In this document: positions 1-6,652 of the stretch, piece by piece
How positions within the stretch are numbered: position 1 is the first letter of the stretch
How the letters are laid out: every line of letters begins with the position of its first letter
NCBI GenBank assembly: GCA_035295665.1
Contig: DATGIQ010000510.1
Location: 1 to 13,890, forward strand
Reading direction: 5' to 3'
Length of the DNA stretch: 13,890 nucleotides
DNA from: DATGIQ01 sp035295665
Lineage (GTDB): Bacteria > Planctomycetota > Planctomycetia > Gemmatales > Gemmataceae
Program-made: the position numbers and the translations under genes
The notes under the pieces: model-generated
Databases searched by the model: none
What the model was told of the DNA's origin: nothing
What the model saw: only the letters and a program-made list of their open reading frames with translations

Positions 1-1
1 A

Positions 2-1705
2 TCCCCGGCGGCATTTTGCAAGGTTTTATTTGCGCAGGCTCCCCGCGTGGTCGTTTGTCCCGCGCAACCGCGCCGGACCTTGCTTCAGGCGGCATGCCTG
101 GCTGGCGTCACGCGGGCGCCCCTGTATGTCTTGCACGGTCACCCCGGGGAAATTACCGGGTTCCACCGCCAGCTCAAGGCGTGGCACGCAACCGATGTGC
201 TCGCCGTGGGAAAAGCGATTCGTGCGTGTCAGAACCTGGACGGTGTCAACGTCCTTGCCCTGACCAGCGAGCAGCGCGTGATGGATCTCATCATCCAGAA
301 CCTGCTCCCTGGTGGCCCGATTCGCAGCCTGGTCATTGCCAATCCAGCAGACGTTCGGGCTGGGGGAAGTGGAATGTCTGCACTTGCTCCGTGGATTGCC
401 GCACACAAACGCGCTGCGTTGTTCCTGACAAATGAGACCGGTGGGGATAGCCGCACCTTGGTGGAACGGGCGATGAAGCGATCCGCCCTGCGGCATGCCG
501 ATTCGCTGATCCTCGTCGCCGATCTCCGCGCGATTCCACCGGAACGCCGGCCGAATCCGGTGCCAGGCAAGGACGTGGCCATCGAAATGGAACCGCTGAC
601 GCCGCTGGGATCGGAGCCGTTCAGTTTTGCCACCGGGCGACTGTTTCAGAAGGACGTCGGCCTACTCGCCCTGATGATGGCACGGCAGCACCTGCTGCCC
701 ACCAAGACCGGACCGCTCCGGGCCCTCGTCGTGAGCAACCCCGCGGGAGGCCTGCCGCTCTTGGAGTCCTTCTCTCGCAACACCGCCAAGGAACTCCGAA
801 ACGCCGGTTACCAGACGGAAAGCCTGTTTGGCTATCGCGTCACCCGCGAAGAAGTCCGTCGTCTCCTACCCGAGCAAGACATCTTCTTGTGGGAAGGCCA
901 TCACAGCACCCTGGTCCGGGACTACGGGCTACCGGACTGGCCTGAGCCGCTTGGCCCTGGACTGATCTTTCTGCAAAGTTGCCTGGCCCTGTGCGAGCCC
1001 GAAGCCCTTCCGTTGCTCGAACGGGGAGCGATCGGTGTGATTGGAACCTCGACGCGGACCTATTCGGCTTCCGGCGGCGCATGTTCCCTGGCATTTTTCG
1101 ATGCCCTGCTTTACGAACACGAGACACTGGGCGCGAGTTTGCGGCAGGCAAAGAATTTTTTGCTGGCTTACGCCCTGCTCAAGGAAAAGCGAATTGGTTC
1201 CGGGGCCAGGCTGGGCGGTGCCAATCTGCGCTCGGCGTGGGCGTTTACGCTGTGGGGCGATCCCACGCTGCGGCTTCCGTTACCAGAATCACCTGAAACG
1301 TCCTTGCCGGTTGTGCGGCACGAAGTGCATGGCAATTCCATCATCTTGTTTCAGCCGGCGCAAGCCTATGATCCCGTGGCCGTAAACCCCTACCGCAGCC
1401 AGATGTTGCCCAACGGCCGTCTAGCGGGACTCGTGCAACGAGATGGAGGGTCTGCGCAGCGCCGCCTGGCTCGCCTGCTGTTTGCCGAGGTCCATTTGCC
1501 CAAGGCTCCGCAGGGCAAGCAGCCCCGACTGCACAGCCGGCTGCCATCCGACCGGTATGTCTTTTCCTGGGATCCGTGGCGCCGTTGTGGCTATCTGCTA
1601 GCCGACCCTCGTGCCACGGACAAGGGCGAACTTCATTTCCAGGTGCATTGGGAGACAACGGCAAGCGTAGGGACAGAAGCAGAGTCCGTAGTCCGTAGCC
1701 CATAG
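2..1705 (+). CDS. C25 (gingipain-like) clan CD cysteine peptidase, 5' end cut off
   Basis: The frame is open to the first bases of the window and reads as normal protein before the first possible start (GTG at 47), so the true start probably lies outside. Counting from the codon at 47, two hydrophobic strands each end in a clan CD catalytic motif: DIFLWEGHH (His285/His286) and IFLQSC (Cys312). This is the His/Cys dyad layout of gingipain/caspase-fold peptidases. Before it, FATGRLFQKD resembles the 'GR' strand that precedes the catalytic domain in C25 proteins. After it come a GVIGTSTRTYSASGG stretch and an FTLWGDPTLRLP segment typical of C25 domain ends. The last seven residues are encoded by a heptamer inverted repeat, and the TAG stop sits in its loop. 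The gene is followed by an inactive-transglutaminase membrane protein and an ATP-grasp ligase, so its substrate may be the product of that ligase (inference). The fold is fairly sure; peptidase activity and target are unknown. Confidence 0.72.
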   Translation, partial: SPAAFCKVLFAQAPRVVVCPAQPRRTLLQAACLAGVTRAPLYVLHGHPGEITGFHRQLKAWHATDVLAVGKAIRACQNLDGVNVLALTSEQRVMDLIIQNLLPGGPIRSLVIANPADVRAGGSGMSALAPWIAAHKRAALFLTNETGGDSRTLVERAMKRSALRHADSLILVADLRAIPPERRPNPVPGKDVAIEMEPLTPLGSEPFSFATGRLFQKDVGLLALMMARQHLLPTKTGPLRALVVSNPAGGLPLLESFSRNTAKELRNAGYQTESLFGYRVTREEVRRLLPEQDIFLWEGHHSTLVRDYGLPDWPEPLGPGLIFLQSCLALCEPEALPLLERGAIGVIGTSTRTYSASGGACSLAFFDALLYEHETLGASLRQAKNFLLAYALLKEKRIGSGARLGGANLRSAWAFTLWGDPTLRLPLPESPETSLPVVRHEVHGNSIILFQPAQAYDPVAVNPYRSQMLPNGRLAGLVQRDGGSAQRRLARLLFAEVHLPKAPQGKQPRLHSRLPSDRYVFSWDPWRRCGYLLADPRATDKGELHFQVHWETTASVGTEAESVVRSP

Positions 1706-1745
1706 CAAGGAATTACGGACTACGGGCTACGGACTACGGACTCTG
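1680..1745. repeat. Perfect 22-bp inverted repeat made of TACGGAC/GTCCGTA heptamers
   Basis: The left arm (1680-1701) and right arm (1724-1745) are exact reverse complements, with a 22-base loop between them. The right half, from 1714, is a tandem run of heptamers: TACGGAC, TACGGGC, TACGGAC, TACGGAC. The left arm carries the same heptamers inverted (GTCCGTA). The left arm encodes the last codons of the peptidase gene, whose TAG stop (1703-1705) lies in the loop. The last base of the right arm is the first base of the GGAGAA ribosome binding site of the next gene. There is no T-tract after the stem, so it is not a classic intrinsic terminator, although the RNA would fold into a strong hairpin. 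It could be a mobile or expanding heptamer repeat, or a device that separates expression of the two genes. Confidence 0.85.
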
Positions 1746-1755
1746 GAGAAGTTGC

Positions 1756-3402
1756 ATGTCACGCACATTGATGAGCATAATCACGGCCAGCATCCTGGCC
1801 CTGGCATCGGTCGGGATGATGATTGGCCGGTATCAGATTTTGGGAGAGGAAGTCCGAGTTCCTGCTGGACCGGGCACATGGAAGGTCACAATGCTCGTCC
1901 AGGGACAGGGCACGGGCGCCGGCGCCAAACTGCTGACGACCACACCACTGGACTTTGGCCATCAGCACATCCTCGACGAACTGTACCGTAGTGATGAATT
2001 ACTCGCCAAGCCGCCCGACTCCAAGCATCCGGAGCGCCGTCAGGTCTTGTGGACCCAGAGGCCGGGTGTGCCGAATGGTTCGTTTCGGATCCGGTACGAG
2101 TTTTATTGCAGCGTCAACGTCCGTACTCCGACCGCACCCATGTCCGAGCTGGCCAAGGCGATCAACACCCCACCACATGCCGGTACGCAGCTCAAAAGCG
2201 AACCGCGCATCCAGAGCGATGACCCCGACATCTCGACCCTGGCCCGCAGTCTGACCGATGGGTTGGAGGATGTCCGGGATCAATTCGAAGCTCTCTATCG
2301 GTATGTCGAACAAGAGATCCACAGTGAACCGAACCTTCCCGGCTCAGGATTGAGCGCCCTGGAATGCCTCCGAAACGGCAGCGGCGGCTCGGGAGGCAAG
2401 AGCCGGTTACTGGTTGCGTTGTGTCGCAACCGTGGAATCCCCGCACGATTGGTAACAGGATTGGCGCTCCGACGGGGCCGGGAACAGAACTCGCTTTTCT
2501 GGGTTGAAGCCTGGGTCCATAACCATTGGATGCCCGCCTGTCCCTCGTTTCACAACCTGGGGCGGGTGCCCGCCTCCTACCTCGTCTTCAACTATGGCGA
2601 CTATCCGCTGGTCCGCGGCCGCAACGTCCGGGACCTAAAATATGCGTTCCTCATCGAACGTCCGGCTGCCGAGGAGGCTGCGGCGACCAACGACTCCCCG
2701 CTCCGACGACTCCTGACGCGGCTATCGTTGTACGCGTTGCCGCCGCCGGAACAACGCCTGGTCGAATTCTTGCTTCTGTTGCCGATTGCCGCGCTCATCG
2801 TGTGCATTTACCGCAATGTAATCGGTCTGGGAAGTTTCGGGACGTTTGCCCCAGCCCTTGTCGGCTTGGCGTTCCGCGACTTGGGGAGCCTTCCCGGTTT
2901 CCTCGTGTTCGTGTCGCTTGTTCTCATCGGCTGGGTCCTGCGCCGCATTCTCGACCGCTTCCATCTCTTGCAGGTGCCGCGCTTGGCCTTCCTGCTCAGC
3001 CTGATTGTGTTTGTCCTGATCTCGGCCATCGTAGCTGCCAACTACCACGATCTGGCGGCGACGAAATATGTCTCGCTCTTTCCGATGGTCATTTTGACCG
3101 GGATGATCGAGCGCTTCTGGACGTTGGAGGTCGAAGATAGCACGATCTCTTCCTTCCGGACCTTGCTTACCACGATGCTTATCGCCGCTAGCATCAGTCT
3201 GTTCTTGAGCTTACATGCGGTGGTCCGGCACATGTTCCGTTTTCCCGAAACGCTGGGCTTGATCATGGCTGCCCAGCTCCTGATTGGCCGTTACACCGGG
3301 TACCGTTTCTCTGAGCTCTTCCGCTTCCGAGATTTTCTGAAGCCGGAGTGCCCGGATACACCCGGCATGCGAGCCTTCGGCGGAGGAGAATGGCGAATTT
3401 AG
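1756..3402 (+). CDS. Inactive transglutaminase fused to seven transmembrane helices
   Basis: This 548-residue membrane protein matches the family described as inactive transglutaminase fused to 7 TM helices. One N-terminal helix (about 8-25) is followed by an extracytoplasmic region with a transglutaminase-like core (about 175-305). The catalytic triad is gone. GSGGKSRLLVAL (about 210-221) has Gly where the Cys should be, LFWVEAW (247-253) has Leu for His, and WMPACPS (258-264) has Cys262 for Asp. The C-terminal half (about 336-512) holds around seven hydrophobic segments, including the family-typical GTFAPALVGLAF (362-373). GGAGAA at 1745-1750 lies 5 bases before the ATG and supports this start over the Met codon at 1771. 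In proteobacteria this family occurs beside the RimK-related ATP-grasp protein, as it does here 26 bases downstream. It probably anchors or presents the substrate of that ligase (inference). Family assignment is strong; function is unknown. Confidence 0.85.
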   Translation: MSRTLMSIITASILALASVGMMIGRYQILGEEVRVPAGPGTWKVTMLVQGQGTGAGAKLLTTTPLDFGHQHILDELYRSDELLAKPPDSKHPERRQVLWTQRPGVPNGSFRIRYEFYCSVNVRTPTAPMSELAKAINTPPHAGTQLKSEPRIQSDDPDISTLARSLTDGLEDVRDQFEALYRYVEQEIHSEPNLPGSGLSALECLRNGSGGSGGKSRLLVALCRNRGIPARLVTGLALRRGREQNSLFWVEAWVHNHWMPACPSFHNLGRVPASYLVFNYGDYPLVRGRNVRDLKYAFLIERPAAEEAAATNDSPLRRLLTRLSLYALPPPEQRLVEFLLLLPIAALIVCIYRNVIGLGSFGTFAPALVGLAFRDLGSLPGFLVFVSLVLIGWVLRRILDRFHLLQVPRLAFLLSLIVFVLISAIVAANYHDLAATKYVSLFPMVILTGMIERFWTLEVEDSTISSFRTLLTTMLIAASISLFLSLHAVVRHMFRFPETLGLIMAAQLLIGRYTGYRFSELFRFRDFLKPECPDTPGMRAFGGGEWRI

Positions 3403-3415
3403 TTCCACAGCCACG

Positions 3416-3421
3416 AGGAGG
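3416..3421 (+). promoter_or_regulatory. Shine-Dalgarno site fixing the ATP-grasp start
   Basis: A full AGGAGG lies 7 bases before the ATG at 3429. The same frame is open back to an ATG at 3348, but that start would overlap the upstream gene by 55 bases and add 27 arginine-rich residues with no family resemblance. The site therefore favours 3429. Confidence 0.8.
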
Positions 3422-3428
3422 AACGTCC

Positions 3429-4400
3429 ATGTTCTGGATTTTCACCGCGGCACGCCGGCTCAAGCGCCTGGGCATCTTGGGCATGAACCATCGCAACGCC
3501 AGCTGCATTCTCGATCACAATCCGCGCGTTCTGTATCCGCTCGTGGATGACAAGCTCCGCATGCGCGATCTCTGTCTCCGCATCGGTGTGCCGACTCCCG
3601 ATGTCTACGCGGAGATTGCCTACCACTCCATGTTGCGGCATTTGCACGATTACTTGGGGGAGCGGGATGATTTTGTAATCAAGCCCAACCGCGGCTCGGC
3701 GGGCCGTGGCGTGCTGGTTGTGATGGGCCGGGCGGGAAACGAATACATCCGGCACAACGGCGAGAGGCTGCGTCCGGAACAGATACGCCAGCACTTATCG
3801 GACATCCTCTCCGGGATGTACTCGCTGGGCGGCCGACCGGACCGTGCCATGGTCCAGCAGCGCATCCGCTTGCACCCCGCCTTTGAGGCGATTGCTTACA
3901 AAGGGATTCCGGATGTCCGCGTCATCCTTTATCGCAATCGACCGGCGATGGCGATGTTGCGCCTTCCGACCAAGGCATCAAATGGCCGGGCCAATTTGCA
4001 TCAGGGCGGCATCGGGGCCGGCGTCGATCTCCAGACCGGGATCACGAACCACGCGGTCCAGCGAAACCACCTTGTGGAATGCCATCCCGATACCGGCAAC
4101 TCTGTGGTGGGCATGCGTGTGCCGTATTGGTCTGCAATTCTCGACATGTCCTGCCGCGTGGCGGCGGCCACAGGGTTGGGTTACCTAGGCGTCGATATCG
4201 TCGTGGATGCCGCTCTGGGGCCGATGTTGCTCGAAGCCAATGCCCGCCCGGGACTCGCAATCCAGATTGCCAATGCACGCGGGCTCTTACCACGGCTCGA
4301 GGAAATTCGCCGCGAATCGGAGTTCGAGCACGATGCTGCGGACGAGACCAGGCCCGGGGTGATTGGTCGAATCGGTCAAGCCTTTCGCCGTAGCGCGTGA
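3429..4400 (+). CDS. RimK-related alpha-L-glutamate ligase-like ATP-grasp protein
   Basis: This 323-residue protein fits the 'alpha-L-glutamate ligase-like' family related to RimK. ATP-grasp enzymes of this type join an amino acid or amine to a carboxylate through an acyl phosphate. Visible landmarks are LGILGMN (14-20), YPLVDDK (36-42), FVIKP with Lys85 for ATP, a glycine loop GSAGRGVLVV (89-98), PDVRV (161-165), RLPTKASNGRANLHQGG (178-194), GYLGVDIV with Asp256, and LLEANARPGL (268-277) with Glu269 and Asn271 as the metal-binding end. All key ATP-grasp elements look intact, so it should be active. It has no signal peptide and is presumably cytoplasmic. It follows the inactive transglutaminase/7TM gene by 26 bases, the conserved pairing for this family. 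The true substrate is not known for any member I can recall, and 'glutamate' in the name reflects homology only. Confidence 0.88.
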   Translation: MFWIFTAARRLKRLGILGMNHRNASCILDHNPRVLYPLVDDKLRMRDLCLRIGVPTPDVYAEIAYHSMLRHLHDYLGERDDFVIKPNRGSAGRGVLVVMGRAGNEYIRHNGERLRPEQIRQHLSDILSGMYSLGGRPDRAMVQQRIRLHPAFEAIAYKGIPDVRVILYRNRPAMAMLRLPTKASNGRANLHQGGIGAGVDLQTGITNHAVQRNHLVECHPDTGNSVVGMRVPYWSAILDMSCRVAAATGLGYLGVDIVVDAALGPMLLEANARPGLAIQIANARGLLPRLEEIRRESEFEHDAADETRPGVIGRIGQAFRRSA

Positions 4401-4613
4401 CCGGGCCGCTGGCCATCCGCAGCAGAAATGCCCGAACCCACCCTCTCCCTTCAACCCGCGCTCCCCGAAAAAGCCGGCTTGACAGTCTCGCCCGCTTTAT
4501 GGCACTTAGTATGGCCCGAGCGGATAACCCAGGGCCTGCCGTCCTGAAGCGGTGATGGATCACCAACCTGGCCGGCCCGAGAGCGATCTGGTGTTCCTGG
4601 AAAAGGTCACGGA
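4401..4613 (+). promoter_or_regulatory. Intergenic leader of the sugar cluster, likely promoter region
   Basis: This 213-base gap is the largest within the plus-strand genes and precedes six tightly packed sugar genes, so it is the natural place for their promoter. It holds a perfect TTGACA (4479-4484), but the only -10-like TAGTAT (4507-4512) is 22 bases away, which is too far for an ordinary sigma-70 promoter. TGGCAC at 4500-4505 looks like a sigma-54 -24 element, with ATGG (4511-4514) where TTGC is expected. A palindrome AAGCCGGCTT overlaps the TTGACA (4471-4480), and GGTGAT-gg-ATCACC (4551-4564) is a possible operator. No terminator-like hairpin with a T-run follows the ATP-grasp gene. 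The location is convincing but the exact promoter is not. Confidence 0.3.
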
Positions 4614-5693
4614 ATGATCATCTGCCGAACACCCTTTCGGATCTCCTTCTTTGGTGGGGGAACCGACTATCCGGCCTGGTATCGCGCCCACGGTGGAGCG
4701 GTGCTTGCGGCCACAATCGACAAGTATTGCTATCTCACCTGTCGCTATCTGCCACCGTTCTTCGAACATTCGATTCGGATCGTTTACCGCAAGATCGAAA
4801 CCTGCGCGGCAATTGAGGAGATCAGCCACCCGGCCGTACGCGAGGCGTTGCGGTTCCTCCAGATCGACCGGGGCATCGAGCTGCACCATGATGGCGACCT
4901 TCCGGCCCGCAGCGGCATGGGCTCGAGCTCGGCCTTCACCGTTGGCCTGCTGCACGCCCTGCATGCCCTGCGCGGGGAGATGCCGACCAAGCACCAGCTT
5001 GCCAAGGAGAGCATCACCATCGAACAGGACGTGCTTCAGGAAACGGTCGGCTCGCAGGACCAGGTGATGGCCGCTTACGGAGGCCTGCGTCATGTGAAGT
5101 TTCGTTCCGACGGTGAAATCCTGGTGAACCCGCTCGTGCTTCCGCTGGAGCGCATCGCGGAATTGAAAGCGCATCTGATGCTGTTTTACACCGGCATCTC
5201 CCGCACGGCCGCGGATGTGGCCCGCAGTTACGTCGTAGGCATCGAGTCGCGTAGCCGGCAGCTGCGGATCATGAAAGAGTTGGTCGACGAGAGTATCGAC
5301 ATCCTGGCCAGTGGCACGCACCTGGGCGCATTTGGCGACTTGCTTCACGAGGCCTGGCTGGCCAAACGCAGCCTCAGCCCGCGCGTCTCCAACAGCGCGG
5401 TCGATGCTTTGTATGAGCGGGCGCGGGCCGCCGGCGCTGTCGGCGGAAAGCTTACCGGGGCCGGCGGAGGAGGGTTTCTGTTGCTTTTCGTTCCGCCCGA
5501 CAAGCAGGCGGCCGTGCTCGACGCGTTGGATAAACAGCTCCACGTACCGTTTGACTTCGAGTCCGTGGGCAGCCAGATCATCTTTTACGAACCGGGGGTG
5601 GATTACCGCGAGGCGGAACGAGCCCGCCGACATCAGCCGCCTGTTCAGTTTCAAGAGCTGTCCCACGTAAGTTTGGCTACGGAGGCATCGTGA
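4614..5693 (+). CDS. GHMP sugar kinase, D-glycero-D-manno-heptose 7-phosphate kinase-like
   Basis: This 359-residue protein has all three GHMP kinase motifs. They are TPFRISFFGGGTDYPAW (6-22), PARSGMGSSSAF (97-108, the phosphate-binding loop), and GGKLTGAGGGGF (277-288). Length and the FFGGGTDYP start match the heptose-7-phosphate kinase (HddA) branch, which phosphorylates C1 of a sugar so it can be joined to a nucleotide. A fucokinase-like or other sugar-1-kinase role cannot be excluded, because this branch is often annotated only as 'kinase'. No GmhA, GmhB or HddC partner is in the window. The ATG has only a weak ribosome site (AAAGGT, about 7 bases upstream), and no good alternative start precedes the conserved first strand. 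Its stop overlaps the next start in GTGA, so it leads a translationally coupled run of sugar genes. Confidence 0.85.
   Translation: MIICRTPFRISFFGGGTDYPAWYRAHGGAVLAATIDKYCYLTCRYLPPFFEHSIRIVYRKIETCAAIEEISHPAVREALRFLQIDRGIELHHDGDLPARSGMGSSSAFTVGLLHALHALRGEMPTKHQLAKESITIEQDVLQETVGSQDQVMAAYGGLRHVKFRSDGEILVNPLVLPLERIAELKAHLMLFYTGISRTAADVARSYVVGIESRSRQLRIMKELVDESIDILASGTHLGAFGDLLHEAWLAKRSLSPRVSNSAVDALYERARAAGAVGGKLTGAGGGGFLLLFVPPDKQAAVLDALDKQLHVPFDFESVGSQIIFYEPGVDYREAERARRHQPPVQFQELSHVSLATEAS
5681..5685 (+). promoter_or_regulatory. Shine-Dalgarno site for a GTG start
   Basis: GGAGG lies 4 bases before the GTG at 5690, inside the end of the kinase gene. With the GTGA stop/start overlap it supports a GTG start and coupled translation of the epimerase/reductase. 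Confidence 0.65.
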
Positions 5694-6652
5694 ATCGGAC
5701 CGCGCCCATCTTTGTTGCGGGTGGCGAAACGCTGATCGGGGCCGCGCTGCGGAAACGCCTGCGGGCGGCGGGCTACGCAAACATTGTCGGCGCCCCTCCC
5801 GACGAACCGGACCTAACTGACCCCGTGCAGGTCGAAAATCTCTTCGACCGGGCGCGCCCCGAATACGTCTTCCTCGTCGCTGGGTGGTCGGGCGGCATCC
5901 GGCTGAATCAGGAACGACCGGCCGAGCTCATGCGGCACAACTTGCTGGTGACGGCCCACGTCGTTCACCAAGCGTATCAGCACGGGGTCAAGAAACTGCT
6001 TTATTTGGCCAGTTCCTGTAGCTACCCCAAGCATGCCCCCCAGCCGCTGCGTGTGGAATCACTCCTGACTGGCCCGCTGGAGCCAACGAGCGCAGCCTAC
6101 GCCGTGGCCAAACTTGCCGGCTGGCAGCTCTGCGAAGCGTACCGGCGGCAATATGCCGTCCGCTTCGTGACGGCGTTTCCCACCAACTCATTTGGTCCGC
6201 ACGATGACTTTAGCCCGGAAGGGGCGCATGTGATCCCCGGTCTGCTGCGACGCACTCATGAAGCCAAGCTCCGCGACGAACCCGAGCTGACGATTTGGGG
6301 AACCGGGACGCCGTGCCGCGAATTCATTTATTCCCACGACCTGGCCGACGCCTGCCTGTGGGTTATGCGCTCCTACGATGGTCCCGAGCCGATTAATCTC
6401 GGTGGCGCCGAGGATCTCTCGATTGCTGAGCTAGCCCGGACGATCGCCCAGGTGGTGGGCTACCGCGGCCGGCTGCGGTTCGACTCGGGCCGGCCGGATG
6501 GCACCCCGTTCAAGAGGCTGGATTCGAGCCGGCTCAGGGAATTGGGTTGGCGTCCCGCAACGGATTTTCGCACGGCCCTTGCCGAGACCTACGCCTGGTA
6601 TCTGCATCACGTTGCCAAGGAGGAGCCCACGGATGTACGAGCGGCTATATAG
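5690..6652 (+). CDS. GDP-L-fucose synthase-like sugar epimerase/reductase (SDR family)
   Basis: This 320-residue extended SDR protein is collinear with E. coli GDP-L-fucose synthase (WcaG/Fcl), which epimerises C3 and C5 and reduces C4 of GDP-4-keto-6-deoxymannose. By my alignment the whole catalytic set is kept: SSCSYP (Ser108, Cys110), YAVAK (Tyr137, Lys141), and His180 in GAHVIPGLL, matching Ser107/Cys109/Tyr136/Lys140/His179. WGTGTPCREFIYSHDLADA and GRPDGTPFKRLD are also family hallmarks. The cofactor loop is odd: GGETLIG replaces GHRGMVG, losing a glycine and the arginine used for the NADP phosphate. It could instead be a ColC-like GDP-colitose synthase, which would fit the ColD-type dehydratase downstream. 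No Gmd (4,6-dehydratase) gene is in view. The start is a GTG coupled to the kinase stop, and the end overlaps the next gene by 20 bases. Confidence 0.82.
   Translation: MNRTAPIFVAGGETLIGAALRKRLRAAGYANIVGAPPDEPDLTDPVQVENLFDRARPEYVFLVAGWSGGIRLNQERPAELMRHNLLVTAHVVHQAYQHGVKKLLYLASSCSYPKHAPQPLRVESLLTGPLEPTSAAYAVAKLAGWQLCEAYRRQYAVRFVTAFPTNSFGPHDDFSPEGAHVIPGLLRRTHEAKLRDEPELTIWGTGTPCREFIYSHDLADACLWVMRSYDGPEPINLGGAEDLSIAELARTIAQVVGYRGRLRFDSGRPDGTPFKRLDSSRLRELGWRPATDFRTALAETYAWYLHHVAKEEPTDVRAAI
6617..6623 (+). promoter_or_regulatory. Shine-Dalgarno site fixing the E1 alpha start
   Basis: AAGGAGG lies 9 bases before the ATG at 6633, inside the end of the epimerase gene. The same frame is open back to 6498, but those extra residues are out-of-frame reading of the epimerase gene, and the E1 alpha fold begins at MYERLYRSVYRIRRLEEE. 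Confidence 0.8.

Noticed and set aside
1714..1744. Heptamer run read as a CRISPR array or intrinsic terminator
   Set aside because: The units are 7 bases in direct tandem with no spacers, and the stem is not followed by a T-tract.
4479..4512. Sigma-70 promoter made of TTGACA and TAGTAT
   Set aside because: The 22-base spacer is too long for normal promoters, so I did not call it as a defined promoter.
4560..5780. Long minus-strand open frame (406 codons) opposite the GHMP kinase
   Set aside because: It is a shadow of the kinase's codon bias in GC-rich DNA. It has no recognisable domain, while the plus strand carries three intact GHMP motifs.
6498..6632. N-terminal extension of the E1 alpha frame back to 6498
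   Set aside because: It is out-of-frame reading of the epimerase gene. AAGGAGG before 6633 and the family's normal N-terminus mark the real start.
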